A stretch of 64,000 nucleotides of DNA from Alopecurus myosuroides (taxonomy: Eukaryota; Streptophyta; Magnoliopsida; Poales; Poaceae). The position numbers were made by a program, and so were the translations under genes. Below, piece by piece: positions 36,314-47,559 of the stretch (positions within the stretch are counted from its first letter, which is position 1; every line of letters begins with the position of its first letter). The DNA lies in assembly GCA_028641055.1 (NCBI GenBank), contig CM054057.1:326684941-326748940 (forward strand), in the 5' to 3' direction. The notes below the pieces were generated by a model. The model saw nothing but the letters and a program-made list of their open reading frames with translations. It was not told where the DNA came from and ran no database searches.

Positions 36314-39300
36314 TCACTCGGCGTTCATCTTGGCCTTGCCCTTGCCATCATTGGTGGTAGCAGCAGCACCCGGATCAGTAGTACCAGCCCGCGCAGGAGG
36401 TGGAACGACTGGTGTCGAGGTAGCGGGGGCAGAGCCGGCTTCAGCTTGCTTCTTGGCAGCCTCCGCCCTCAACGCAGCAGCTTCCTCCTTCCACCGAGCC
36501 AGCATATCATACGGCTCGGGAAGATCCGACTTGATCGCTTCCCCAGCAGCATCATATGCTGGAACAAGGATATCAACATCCAGGTCATCAGCGATCACGC
36601 TGGCCGGGTAACGGACCTCTTTCTGGACAGCCTGAAAATCCTTCACCGAGAACTTGGACCCATCAAGCTTGAACTCTGGGAAGCCGCCCATAAGCTTCAC
36701 TAGCTCGAGCTTGGGGAAATAAGCCTTGGCAAGTGCAAGCCCCCGGGTTACACCAACCCGGCAAGACGAGCGTTTCCAGTGCCAAATCCACTCAGGAATA
36801 GTGGAGAAGGCATCCAGCATCCTCTTCAGATCAACATGTCCTTTACCCGGCCACCGTAATTCCTGAAGGATCCATTTGGTTCCGGCACATAGCTGCCGGA
36901 TAACGCTCTTCATAGTTTTCAGCCTGGCAATGTCATCCTCATCCGGCATGGCTTCGTTCGGGCCTGAAGAAATGGAAACATAAGTCGGGAAAACTCTTGC
37001 TATCTATCAAAAGGATAAACCTGGAGGAAGAAACGTACCAAGTAAAGAACGATATGTGTCAGAAATTTGGACAGAAAGGCTTGTTAGATCATCTTCTGCT
37101 TTGTGAGCCCTTTTCCTATACTTCCTCATTATCATCCTATTCCTCCTCGCCTCAGCCTCGGCTGCTTCACGCAAAGCCACCTCCTTTTCAATGAGCTTGG
37201 TGGCGTCTGCCAGTTTCTCCTCAGATTGAGTCACGAAAGACTGCATGGATGCAAACAAGGATTAGTCGGGTAGAGGGGCAAGTTATCAGTCGCTTGTATA
37301 ATAAAGTCCCAAGCAAATTATGAATCAATTCACTCGGAACTTGGGGACTGGATAAGGACACAAGCAACGTCAGTCGGATTTACCTCGTGTTTGGCTATTA
37401 AAGCCCCCAAGATGTTCTCTTCATTAGCCCTTAAAGTGCGCAGGGTTTCCAGCATCTGGGCAAACGTCAGTTCCTCGGGTCGAGTACCGGAAGAGCCGGC
37501 AGCCTGGTCGCCTGGTGGGGGAGCTCTCCCCGCCCTTGGGGTCGAGACCCGGACAGTTTGAGTATCCGGGTTGGGAGAACCCATCCTTGTATCCAGAACC
37601 TCGATCTCCTCGTCCACTGGTTCCGACGAGGAAGGAGATCCGGCGGCTCGGGGAAGCGGATTGTTCAGAGGGCCTTGTTCCTGGTTATTCTCCGTATCAC
37701 CGCCAATCGCGGCGTCTATGTTCTCAGTCGGCTTCTCTGCCCGACGGTTATCCGTCTCTACATTTTCCGGGTCACTGACGGTGACTTGGGTGCTAAAAGA
37801 AAGATGAGAAGAGGCAGTTATCTGTGGTGACGGTGACTTGAGTGGAAACTTGTCAGACGTCAAAGGAAATCATATAGCAAAAACTTACCCGGCATTCACG
37901 GTGTAGTCCGGCGGGAGCTCGCCGCTGGAAGCAGATGAAGTCGTCACAGGGACCACTAACGGAACCCGGAATTGCCCGGCACGTGGATGGTTAGGAGAAG
38001 GGTGGCGTTGAGGAGAGTCGGAAGGACGAGACGGAGGAGCACTGGCGCGATGGACGGAGGAGGTAGAAATGCCCGGGTTAAGGGGATCTTCACCAGGGGA
38101 GCTCCGAGTTACTCTGCGTTTGGCTGGGAGAGAATCCTTCAAGCACGACGAATTTGATAATTGATGGTTAAGTCGTCGCATGGCGTCAAAGGAGTAAGGT
38201 TCAGAGGATAACGAGGAAAAGGGAACCTTGGACACTGCCCCTCTGGCCTTCCTCTTGGCTCCAACTGTTGCTTATTGATCAGACTCGGTCGCCTCTGGGT
38301 CATCCTCGTTGGTCTCACCTTCGTCCTCCAGCCCTGCGAACCGGGTGTGTGTTCGTGGGAAAAAGTTAAATGGGAGGAAAATGATGCAAGTAAAGATGAT
38401 ACAAGTTCTGTGTAAATACCTTCACTATCATCGGTCGGCTCATCCTCTTCCTCCGGGTCTCTGGAAGGAGGGGAGGGTTCAACTCTCCAGAAGGGGTCAT
38501 CAGCCTAAGACAAAAGAATGAGGCTAAGGGTTAGAAGCTGTATCAAGTCCAAATGTGGAAATAAGTTATGAATATCGGATATTACCGCTGGAGCCGGGTT
38601 TTCCCGAGTAAATGGGGGTAACCCGGCGATGCCCTTTATCACCTCTAGCCTCTCTGTCAAGAAGCCCTTGATGGTCTTGTTGGTGTTGCCGGTCGCAAAG
38701 CTCTTGGTGGAGTATCGGAGTGCATCTGTGGTATGCCCCGAGTACTCGCACATCAATTTGGTGCGGATGGAGTTGGGTTGGATCCGAAAATCAACCCACG
38801 TTTTCACTAAATTGAGCCCAAGGAGGCCTTGGGCTGAGAGGATGGCTATCTTGGCTAGCGAGGGAAGGATTTCCTCCCTGTCTGAGTCTGGTGCAAAGGC
38901 ATTGAAAGAGTCGGAAGGTTCGAGGAGGTTCTCCGAGTAGCCCGGCAGTTTCTTTTCGCCGTCTGGGGAGGTATCGTGGCAATAAAAGAAAGACAGATGC
39001 CAATGTTTGACGTGGGAGTTTAAATTGAGGGTTGGCATCGGTGAATTCTTGCGGCGTTGGATGGATACCCCGCCGCAAGTAAGAAGTGCTCCGTCACCAC
39101 TTTCGCGGCAAGGCTTACACTGGAATAGTTCGATGAAGAGAGTCAAACTTGGCGGTATGCACAAGTACGACTCGGATAGAACGATGAAGTGGGTAATATT
39201 GAACATAGAGTTAGGCCCTATGTCGAATACCCGGAGGCCATAATGGCTTAAGACCTCCCTAAAGAAAGGGTGACCCGGAGGACGGAATCCCCGGGTCACG

Positions 39301-39515
39301 TGCTCTACGAAGCAGATTACCTCGTTATCGGCGGGTGTGGGCCGGGTCTCGTTGCCCGGCGCTCTCCAGTGAATGTCCTTCTGAGAAGGGAGAATTCCTA
39401 ATTCGGCTAGCTCGTCCAACTTGGCCTTTGTAGCTGTGGAACGCCCCCAGTTGGCGGATATGGTTTGGGTAGTCCTTGCCTGAGTCGGTTGTTTTCCTTG
39501 CCGTTTGGGAGCCAT
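36314..39515 (-). pseudogene. Antisense gene of the Tat element, six exons, one internal stop
   Basis: This gene reads against the element. Exons: 39515-38586, 38504-38420, 38333-37889, 37792-37384, 37240-37039, 36963-36314. All five introns have GT-AG ends and the frame is kept across every junction, for about 905 codons. Exon 1 resembles Pfam PF04195 (Transposase_28, 'putative gypsy type transposon'): LPSQKDIHWRAPG, GFRPPGHPFF and a PNSMFNITHFI-like stretch. Later parts are acidic and Ser/Pro-rich, then a Lys/Arg/Glu-rich probable coiled coil (exon 5), then an Ala-rich end. A TAA at 38274-38272 breaks the frame near residue 359. Antisense ORFs are known in Tat elements; their function is unknown. 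A TATA box lies 0.8 kb upstream and a 5' UTR splice acceptor (CTTGCAG|GTCGATCCCATGG) just before the ATG. Confidence 0.82.
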
Positions 39516-40300
39516 GGGATCGACCTGCAAGACACAAGAAAAAGAGGCATAGGAAATAAGACCCGGAAGTGTTGGATTGTCCGAGTATAAGGTATCAAGA
39601 AAATATGAAGCTAAGAGCTATCCGGGTATCACGCTATGAGATGGAGGTTACAAGGTATCCGGGTGTTAAGTATAACTGTGGAGATTATTGGTCACTTACG
39701 TATGGAAAATCATTTGGGGAAGATGGATGGTTGCCCATGTATCTACTGCAAGCAAAATAGCTGGAAAAGGAGGATTTTCCGGGTGTTAATGCAATGAGCG
39801 GAAAATCGAGGAGGAATGGATCTAGATGGGAAAATTTGCGAGCGATTTTACGGGGGATTTGGTGATTAATAATGGTAGGAGGGTGAGTTGTAACTATCTA
39901 GCAGGTGGTTAAAGGAGTTGGCGAGCATCAAATCGATCTAAATCGGTGCAATCGGAAGAACGACTCACGGGTTGACCTAGATCCAATCCTGGATGAATTG
40001 AAAAATTACGGGGCTAAATTAAACGAGTGCAAGGGGCTTACTGGAGATATTGGGGTCTAGCGCGACGGCGGCGAACGGCGTGGCTCGAATACCCCTTTGC
40101 GACTCTTGGCGAGTGGAACGAAGGCGCGGCGGTGAAGCTTGGCGGCGGCGCGAGATGGCTCGAGGGCGAATGCGGCCGGCGGCGGCTTTGCTTCGATGGC
40201 GAGCACGGACTTCTTGCGGTGGTGCTACAAGGGCGTAAGGAGCAAGGAAGGAAAGGGGGAATTGAAGTGGAGCGATGGGTTTTAGGTTACCCTCGGAGCA

Positions 40301-40310
40301 CTATTTATAA
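40301..40310 (-). promoter_or_regulatory. TATA box for the antisense gene
   Basis: The minus strand reads TTATAAATAG, a standard plant TATA box. The DNA just downstream on the minus strand (40000-40280) is GC-rich, as first exons of grass genes often are. It lies in the internal region, not in the LTR, so the antisense gene seems to have its own promoter. Confidence 0.55.
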
Positions 40311-40688
40311 GGTGAGGGTGAGTCTATCCCAACGGCCGGAAGCCGGAAATTGTGGGGTAATGGCTATCTACGCGGATTCTGCGAGATATGCGCCTAGAAT
40401 TGAGCAAAGTATCTGGACAAAAAAGGGAAGGAGATCTACCCCATGATATCAGGGTCAGTTGTCGAGTATGGAATCTTGGCATTTTTTATTAGGGTTTAGA
40501 CCTGGAAAGTCAAACCAAAGTATGTGGGGGAAAAGCCGGGTTACTATATGGCCACCATGGAGTAAGGCCTAACTGTCTATCAAAGCATCTTAACCCGGCC
40601 TCCATATGCCTGTGTGTTTGATATCTTTGCAGGGAATAGCGAGCGCTTCAAGGAGGATCCGTGAAGCCCAAGCTATTCTGGGGACTAC

Positions 40689-41169
40689 TGATGGGGGGAT
40701 AATAACCCGGTAGGCCAACTCCAAGGCGTAACCCGGCCCAAGGAACACGGTGCGCAATATGGTTAAGGATAATGAAGCTTCTGGAAGGCCCAAAGTTTGT
40801 AGGCCTCGTAACCCGGGTTGTGGGTTACGGTAAGGAAAGTTAGGGTTCGTAAGCGGTGTCCGGATAGGATTCAAGCTGCGCCTTGGAGAATAGGGCCAAG
40901 GGGGTACGGGCGCTTTATAAACCGACCCCTAGGTCTAGTTTAGACAGAGATCTAAGAACCCTAGCAATATCGCCTGATATCGAGCATCTAGTGTAATCCC
41001 AGAGTTGAGTTATTATATCAAGATCGGAGACTCGGCGACTTTGATTGCCGGCTACCAGATCGAGTTGCATCATGTTTTCCTCTGAGCTAGACCCTCTCCC
41101 AAACACATGTGTCGTCTTGCCCCAAGATCAGTTACCCCCAGTAACGTCTGCCGTGATTATCCCACGACA
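40689..41169 (+). repeat. 3' LTR of the Tat element (481 bp)
   Basis: It follows the polypurine string CTGGGGACTAC and runs to CCCACGACA, then the duplicated ATATG (41170-41174). It is identical to the 5' LTR except for three substitutions. Confidence 0.95.
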
Positions 41170-41174
41170 ATATG

Positions 41175-41787
41175 AGGAGAAGACAACCATTTAGATACAG
41201 CTACGAACCCGTAGTCCAAGGATGAACTACTCACGCATCACTCCGGAGGCAGGCATGGTGATGTAGAAGCCTCCGGTGATGATCTCCTCTCCGGCAGGGT
41301 GCCGGAAGCAGCTTCAGAACCCCCCTGATCTAGGGTTGACGGTGACGGCGGATGCGGAACTTTTCAGGGATTTTTTATCAGGTGTTTAGGGTTTTCCATC
41401 CGGGGGGGGGGGCTTAAATAGGCGAAAGGGCAAAGGAGGTGGAGGCCAGGGGGCCCACACCCATAGCTGGTGTGGCCAAGGGGGGGCCGCGCCACCCTAT
41501 GGTGTGGCCCCCCTGTTGCCCGTCTTCGACTCCTCTTCGGTGTTCTGGATGCTTCCAGGGGAAATAGGAACTTTGGGCTTTGTGGGGTCCAATTCCGAGA
41601 ATGTTTGCAGAACAACTTTTCCGAAACAAAAAACAACAGAAAACAGGGAATTGGCACTTGGCATCTTGTTAATAGGTTAGTCCCAGAAAACGTATAAAAA
41701 ATGCTATAAATAAGGGAGAAAACAAGTAGCAATTGGCAAAATATGATCATGGAGCATCAGAAATTATAGATACGTTGGAGACGTATC
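41175..41787 (-). repeat. Left LTR of element A, inner part (after the Tat insertion)
   Basis: It continues the match to 46791-47404. On the minus strand it starts TGATACGTCTCCAACGTATC at 41787. With the outer part it gives about 1597 bp against 1603 bp for the right LTR. The reversed polypurine tract GCTTGGGGATGCT follows it at 41788-41800. Confidence 0.92.
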
Positions 41788-44260
41788 AAGCATCCCCAAG
41801 CTTAGTTCTTACTCGTCCTCGAGTAGGTATACGATAAAAAAATAATTTCTGAGTTGACATGCTACTAACATAAACTTGATCAATCTAATGTAAAATCATA
41901 TGCACGCTGAGATCATAAAACTATAAACACGGGCATGATAAATAAAACTTTAATAATAAAGCATAGCAATTACTTTGCATCATGAAGAGTAACTCAAATA
42001 AAGATTCATGAATAATAATGCAAAGAAAGGTAAACGTTTGTTTCAGGTATATAGAAAGCATGGCAAAGTGATATTTCGATAGTCCTTAAGAGTGGGGCAA
42101 AACATAAATGCTAGGACATCTTCAAAGTTCATGAGGAAGACTAGAACAAATAATTTAAGAACAAATAATATCACATCATGAAGTAATTATTGATGCTTAT
42201 GGGACAAATGCACATAGAACTCAGAATGGAAAAAATGCTCTCTCAACTGTGCATAAAGTTAGAAGATGGAGACCCAACATAAAAGTAAAAGAAAGGCCCT
42301 TTGCAGAGGGAAGCAGGGATCACTCATGTGCTACAGCTTTTATTTTATTAAACAAAAGTATTAAAAGTTTGACACTGAGTGTCTATATTATGCGAGATTT
42401 ATGCCAATGTCAACGAATGGTAAACAAAAAATACAGTAGGTCACAAGCCAACTGGATTCACAAGAGCGCCTCCCATAGTGAAGGACGCAACTGGTGTAGA
42501 AGGTTATCCCTCTTTCTCTTTTGTTTACGCAACTGGTGTGAAATCCAATCAACAAGTGAGATAAAGATTCTCTATTTACGTCCTCATGAGCAAAAACAGG
42601 AACATAAAGCAGAAGTAATTTTGAAGGTTTTAAAAGTAACACATGAGCAATTTACTTTGGAATGGCAGTTAAATACCACATGTAGATAGATATGGTGGAC
42701 ACAATGGGAAAAAATTGGTTTAAGGGAGTTTGGATGCACGAGTAGAACTCATACTCAGTACAGGTGGAGGCTAGCAAAAGACTGGGAGCGACAAATCAAG
42801 AGAGCATAAGAGCCATAATCATGCATAGCGACATAAGCATCATTAATTAAAACATAAGCAGTATCACAAGTTCAAAAACTAAGTGGTCATGGAGTCTATT
42901 CATGACTGGTTTATAGTCATAAACATGGTGTGAGCATGCGCCAAGTCAACCAAATAAAACATTCGAAAGAGAATACCATATATTGATGCTTTACTATGAC
43001 AAGAACAACTCATGAATCTTTCAATACATATTAAACACTCTTAGATATTTGAGGATAATCATGCTACTTAATAACCAAAAGGATTTAAAACTAAAATAAC
43101 ATTTAGCATGGCATGAAAAATTCCTAGCCACAGTCTATACAAGCTTCTACTGGTACTGTTATAAATTCTACTTCAAGCAGCAGTTTTCTTTCTCCCAACA
43201 AGCACCATACAAAACATGCTTTAACAAAAATACTCTTTATGATAAAGCTAGCAAACATGAGAGTACTCACATAACACTACTAAAACTAACAGCTCTAATA
43301 AGATATGCATGCAAAACAGGAGCTAAATAAATGCAACAGCTAGACAGAGATTAAGAATACAACGTATTCTCATGAAAAAACGAAGTGTATCACTCTCCAA
43401 TAAAATAATGCTGGGGTCCAACCAAGCTTATTGAAAAGGTAAAAACAAACTGAAGGCAAAAGAAAAAGAAAACTGAAAACAAAAATAAAAGACGCTCCAA
43501 GCAAAGCACATAAGATGCGACCGAATAAAAATATAGTTTCACTAGAAGTGACCTGATAATTTGTTGATGAAGAAGGGGACGCATTGGGAATCCCCAAGCT
43601 TAGACACTTGAGTCTTTTTGTAATTTTCTTGGATGTACCACCGGGGAATCCCTAAGCTTAGGCTTTTCACTCTTCTTGATCACATCATATCATCCTCTTC
43701 TCTTGACCCTTGAAAACTTCCTTCACATCAAAATTCTCACAATCTTCATTAGCAACGTTAGTGAAATTAAAATAATAAATTCACATGGTTCAGTTTCAAC
43801 ACAAGTATAACACTCAAAAACACATTAGATACTGTCACAACTTTTTTCAAAACTCTTTTTCTCAAAATAACACCAAAAGAAAGAGATTAAGATGCAAATG
43901 CGATAAATGGCAGAAATCTGTCAAAACAGAACAACACAGAAAGATCGATTTTTTAAAAATCTTATGTTGCTCAAATCAAAAAGTAGTATTCTAAGAAAAG
44001 TTGCGTATATAACTTAGGATTAAGCACAAAAAAGCTCAGGTCATTTTTAATTTTCTGTGATTTTTAACGGAATTAACAGTGGACAGCAGAAATCTGTTTC
44101 CTGCACAGAAATCCGAAATATAGGCTCAACTTTCCACTAGAGGATTTACTTGGCTCAAAAAAAAAATCAAAAAAAAAGATACAGAAGGGTTTCTAAGGAA
44201 ATAGAAAACACCCAGGTGCAAAGCACATCAAAGAAAACGGGTTGAAAACAGCGAAATAAA

Positions 44261-44307
44261 ACGGGTTGTCTCCCGGTAGCGCTTTTTTTAACGCCTTTCA
44301 GCTAGGC
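44261..44307 (-). other. Conserved AGCGCT/GGGAGACAACC block, element A
   Basis: On the minus strand this block reads GCCTAGCTGAAAGGCG, then an A-rich stretch, then AGCGCTACCGGGAGACAACC. The same block follows the coding region in elements C (53207-53256) and D (62011-62059). Confidence 0.75.
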
Positions 44308-44447
44308 ATAAAAAGGGGAAGATGCTCACATAAGAAATATGAATTAAGAAAAAGAGAGCATAAAGAAGAAATTATAAAACAAATTTAAGTCTAACCCACT
44401 TCCTATGCATAGGAATCTTGTAAATAAATAAATCAAAGAAGCTCAAA

Positions 44448-45092
44448 CTAGAGATCATGGGAAGGTAGAACAACAGTAACTTCAAAACTTTCAACAAAAA
44501 GAGAGGTATTTTTAGTAACATGAAAATTCCTACAACCATATTTTACTCTCTCATAATAATTTTCAGTAGCATCATGAACAAACTCAACAACATAATTATC
44601 ACATAAAGCATGTTTGTCATGGTCTAAAAGCACACAATTCATATCAAGCTCAAAAACAGTGGGATCAAAATTGAAAGTAAAGACCTCTTCTTTCCCATGT
44701 TTAGCTATAGAAAAACAAAATGATTGGTCACTTTTAAAAGGTATAGGACACATTATAGCAACCCTATTTTCAGCAGCATTATAATTTATAACATCAAGTA
44801 ACATAGGACCATCATCAAGAGCATTATCATAAGATTTATCCAAGTAGCATGGATTGTCACTCATAATAGTAGCAATATAATTCTCACAAGTTTCATTCAT
44901 AGTATTATCAAGGTCACAAGTATAGCAAGTATCAATTTCATCAAATAATGTATGAGTTAAAGAGTTACTATCATTGGAAGGTAGACATGGGTAGCTCCAT
45001 TCTTCGTCCTCTTGATCATCACTCTCCTCTTTTTTCATCCAATGAGCTTCCAGATTTAGCAATTTCTTCTTCCATAGGCTCCTGCAAGGCAT
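44448..45092 (-). CDS. Second ORF of element A, acidic retrotransposon protein of unknown role
   Basis: This is a 214-codon frame rich in Asp, Glu, Asn and Cys. It contains a segment HDKHALCDNYVVEFVHDATE with a near match in element D (HDKNALCDRYNVNFIHDATE at about 61690-61760), so it is a shared family protein. It overlaps the preceding ORF by 74 bases in another frame. Either a frameshift split one protein, or frameshifting joins them. No known catalytic motif is visible. Confidence 0.6.
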   Translation of the reverse strand: MPCRSLWKKKLLNLEAHWMKKEESDDQEDEEWSYPCLPSNDSNSLTHTLFDEIDTCYTCDLDNTMNETCENYIATIMSDNPCYLDKSYDNALDDGPMLLDVINYNAAENRVAIMCPIPFKSDQSFCFSIAKHGKEEVFTFNFDPTVFELDMNCVLLDHDKHALCDNYVVEFVHDATENYYERVKYGCRNFHVTKNTSLFVESFEVTVVLPSHDL

Positions 45093-45603
45093 CAGTTACT
45101 TCCTTAGGTTGAGAGAATTTATTAAGATATTCCATTATGTAGTAATTACAATCCTTGTAATTATCAAAGCAATATTCGAGTATAACATAAATATCATATT
45201 TATAAGGTGCATCATCAATACTTTCAAGCAAATAGGCAATTCCGAATGCACCCTTCCAAGCAATAAATTCTTCAATTTGTTTCACATCATATAATTCATA
45301 ATTTCCCTTAACATAAGAAGATATGGTAACATTATCATTATACTCACATTGAAAAGGGAGTTGTTTATACCTCCTACAGCGGCAAGATTTATCAAAGCAA
45401 TAAGTAACATTATAGGTGGAGCACAAGTTTTTAGCATAGTCATGCAATTTATTAATTTTCTCCCATAAGTGTATCCCTTTTTGTGACAAGAGGTGTTCCT
45501 TATAATGCTTTTGTTGTTCATCCGTGAACCCACCTTGCCTAAAAGATCTAGTTTCAAAGACATCAAACATTGATAGCAAGCATGATAAAGCAAAAAAAAC
45601 CAA
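45019..45603 (-). CDS. First ORF of element A, gag-position protein without clear gag motif
   Basis: This frame of up to 194 codons lies in the gag position, about 170 bases after the primer site. It is rich in Tyr, Asp, Cys and Lys, with CFDKSCRCRRYKQLPFQCEY as a cysteine cluster. I do not recognise a gag domain, protease or zinc knuckle of CX2CX4HX4C form. It is related in style to ORFs of other Triticeae non-autonomous elements. The first codons may be untranslated, as the start is not fixed. Confidence 0.5.
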   Translation of the reverse strand: MVFFALSCLLSMFDVFETRSFRQGGFTDEQQKHYKEHLLSQKGIHLWEKINKLHDYAKNLCSTYNVTYCFDKSCRCRRYKQLPFQCEYNDNVTISSYVKGNYELYDVKQIEEFIAWKGAFGIAYLLESIDDAPYKYDIYVILEYCFDNYKDCNYYIMEYLNKFSQPKEVTDALQEPMEEEIAKSGSSLDEKRGE

Positions 45604-45772
45604 GTGAATGCTTCACTTGAAAATACTTGAGTTGCCCTTTTATGCCATAAAGTAAACTATTTTTTTGTGTTTTTGATAAAGAGAAGCAAAAAAAGACAAA
45701 AATAAAAACAAGACAATAAACAAAATAAAGAGGTTGAGAGTGAGAGACTCCCCTTGCCAGAAGACTTCTTCC

Positions 45773-45790
45773 TCCCCGGCAACGGCGCCA
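45773..45790 (-). other. Primer-binding site of element A, tRNA-Asp type
   Basis: The minus strand reads TGGCGCCGTTGCCGGGGA, an exact match to the tRNA-Asp primer site of many Triticeae Gypsy elements. It lies 11 bases after the LTR end. Confidence 0.85.
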
Positions 45791-45801
45791 GAAAATATCA
45801 T

Positions 45802-47404
45802 TGATGCTCGTGATACACACGTTTGTTGGGAGACCCCAAGAGGAGGGTGTGATGAGCACAACGGTAGGTATTTCCCCTTAGTTACAAGGTTATCAATCCA
45901 GTAGGAGAAAGAGGACCTTCGGAAGGTTGATGCCACTGATTGATGCCACTGACGGTGGTGCCGACGCTTCACCGGTGTCAGCAACAACGTGGAACCTGCA
46001 CACAACACAACCAAAATACTTTGCCCCAACGGTACAATGAGGTTGTCAATCTCACCGGTCTTGCTGAAAACAAAGATTAGACGTATAGTGTGGAAAACAG
46101 TGTATGCTTGCAGTAAGTAAAGAAAGCAGGAAATAGTTGTGGTTTGTTTTAAAAGTGTGGAAAAATGGATCGGGGTTCATAGTTTCACTAGTGGTGTCTC
46201 TCCATAAAAGATAGCATGCTGGGTGAACAAATTACAGCTGGGCAATTGACAAATAGAGGTTGCACCGTAGTGAACAATATGACATGAAGATTACTATGAT
46301 ATTTAGTGCGGTCATTACAACAAGATACATAGACCGACATCCATCGGCATCTATGACTAATAATCCACCCTCAGGTTATCATCTGAACCCCCTTAGGTAT
46401 TAAGTTGTAAGCAACAGATAATTGCATTAAACAAAGTGTGTAATGTAATCAATGATTATGCACGCGGGCACTCTCACCATTGTTTTCTCCCTAATGGCAA
46501 TAGCACATCCTCCCCCTTCACGTTTTTGTCACTCGAGCAAGGCGAAAAGGAGGCATGAACCCACTATCGAGCATAAATACTCCCTCTTGGAGTCACTAGC
46601 AACTACTTGGCCAGAGTAACCACTAGCAACGGAAAGCATGCAAGATCACAAATAGCATATGCAAATAAAGACTATAATCAACTTGGCATAAGGTCAATAT
46701 TCATCAGATCCCAGCAAACACAGCACAGAGAATTACATAAGATCAATCTCGATCATGATAGGCAGCTCACGAGATCTAAACATGGAGGCATATGAGGAGA
46801 AGACAACCATCTAGCTACAGCTACGAACCCGTAGTCCAAGGATGAACTACTCACGCATCACTCCGGAGGTAGGCATGGTGATGTAGAAGCCTCCGGTGAT
46901 GATCTCCTCTCCGGCAGGGTGCCAGAAGCAGCTTCAGAACCCCCCTGATCTAGGGTTGACGGTGACGGCGGATGCGGAACTTTTCAGGGATTTTTGATCA
47001 GGTGTTTAGGGTTTTCCATCCCGGGGGGCTTAAATAGGCGAAAGGGCAAAGGCGGTGGAGGCCAGGAGGGCCCACACCCATAGCTGGCGCGGCCAAGGGG
47101 GGGTCACGCCACCCTATGGTGTGGCCCCCCTGTTGCCCGTCTTCGACTCCTCTTCGGTGTTCTGGATGCTTCCAGGGGAAATAGGAACTTTGGGCTTTGT
47201 GGGGTCCAATTCCGAGAATGTTTGCAGAACAACTTTTATGAAACCAAAAACAGCAGAAAATAGGGAATTGGCACTTGGCATCTTGTTAATAGGTTAGTCC
47301 CGGAAAACGTATAAAAATGCTATAAATAAGGGAGAAAACAAGTAGCAATTGGCAAAATATGATCATGAAGCATTAGAAATTATAGATACGTTGGAGACGT
47401 ATCA
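45802..47404 (-). repeat. Right LTR of element A (1603 bp), 5' LTR on the minus strand
   Basis: On the minus strand it starts TGATACGTCTCCAACGTATC and ends CACGAGCATCA, followed by the primer site. It preserves the uninterrupted site where the other LTR received the Tat element. It differs from the left LTR by scattered substitutions and small indels (for example a duplicated TGATGCCACTGAT near 45930). Confidence 0.92.
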
Positions 47405-47433
47405 AGCATCCCCAAGCTTAGTTCTTACTCGTC
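47405..47433 (-). other. Remnant of an internal 3' end next to the right LTR of element A
   Basis: These 29 bases repeat 41788-41816 exactly (reversed polypurine tract and what precedes it). An internal region thus once joined the outer side of this LTR too. The match stops abruptly at 47434. Confidence 0.8.
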
Positions 47434-47559
47434 TTTGCTCACTCGAACTTCTATTGCATCAATTCTATAGACATGATTGTTGCTAATACTTCATACTTCG
47501 TTTGTGTAGACGACCTGTCTGAAAGCCATAGAAAGCAGAAAATGTGTCATGTTCTCAGC

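Larger units (their letters stand above)
30512..41169 (+). mobile_element. Complete Tat-lineage Gypsy retrotransposon, 10.66 kb, nested in the LTR of element A
   Basis: Two 481-bp LTRs bound it. It is flanked by ATATG at 30507-30511 and 41170-41174. The unoccupied site is visible in the other LTR of element A (GGAGGCATATGAGGAG near 46786). LTRs differ at three positions. The sense strand carries protease, reverse transcriptase, RNase H and integrase (31006-35249), followed by a long non-coding part and an antisense gene (36314-39515), a layout known from Tat elements such as Grande and RIRE2. No gag region is found between the primer site and protease, and RNase H has a frameshift, so this copy cannot move by itself. 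Confidence 0.95.
41788..45801 (-). mobile_element. Internal region of element A, non-autonomous LTR element
   Basis: On the minus strand it runs from a tRNA-Asp primer site (45773-45790) through two overlapping ORFs (45603-44448), a conserved non-coding block (44261-44307) and about 2.4 kb of AT-rich sequence without genes, to a polypurine tract at 41788. It has no protease, reverse transcriptase or integrase, so its movement would depend on another element. The 3' part resembles that of elements B and D. Confidence 0.85.

Noticed and set aside
40027..40446. Plus-strand ORF in the Tat internal region
   Set aside because: It lies opposite the GC-rich 5' region of the antisense gene and shows no family features.
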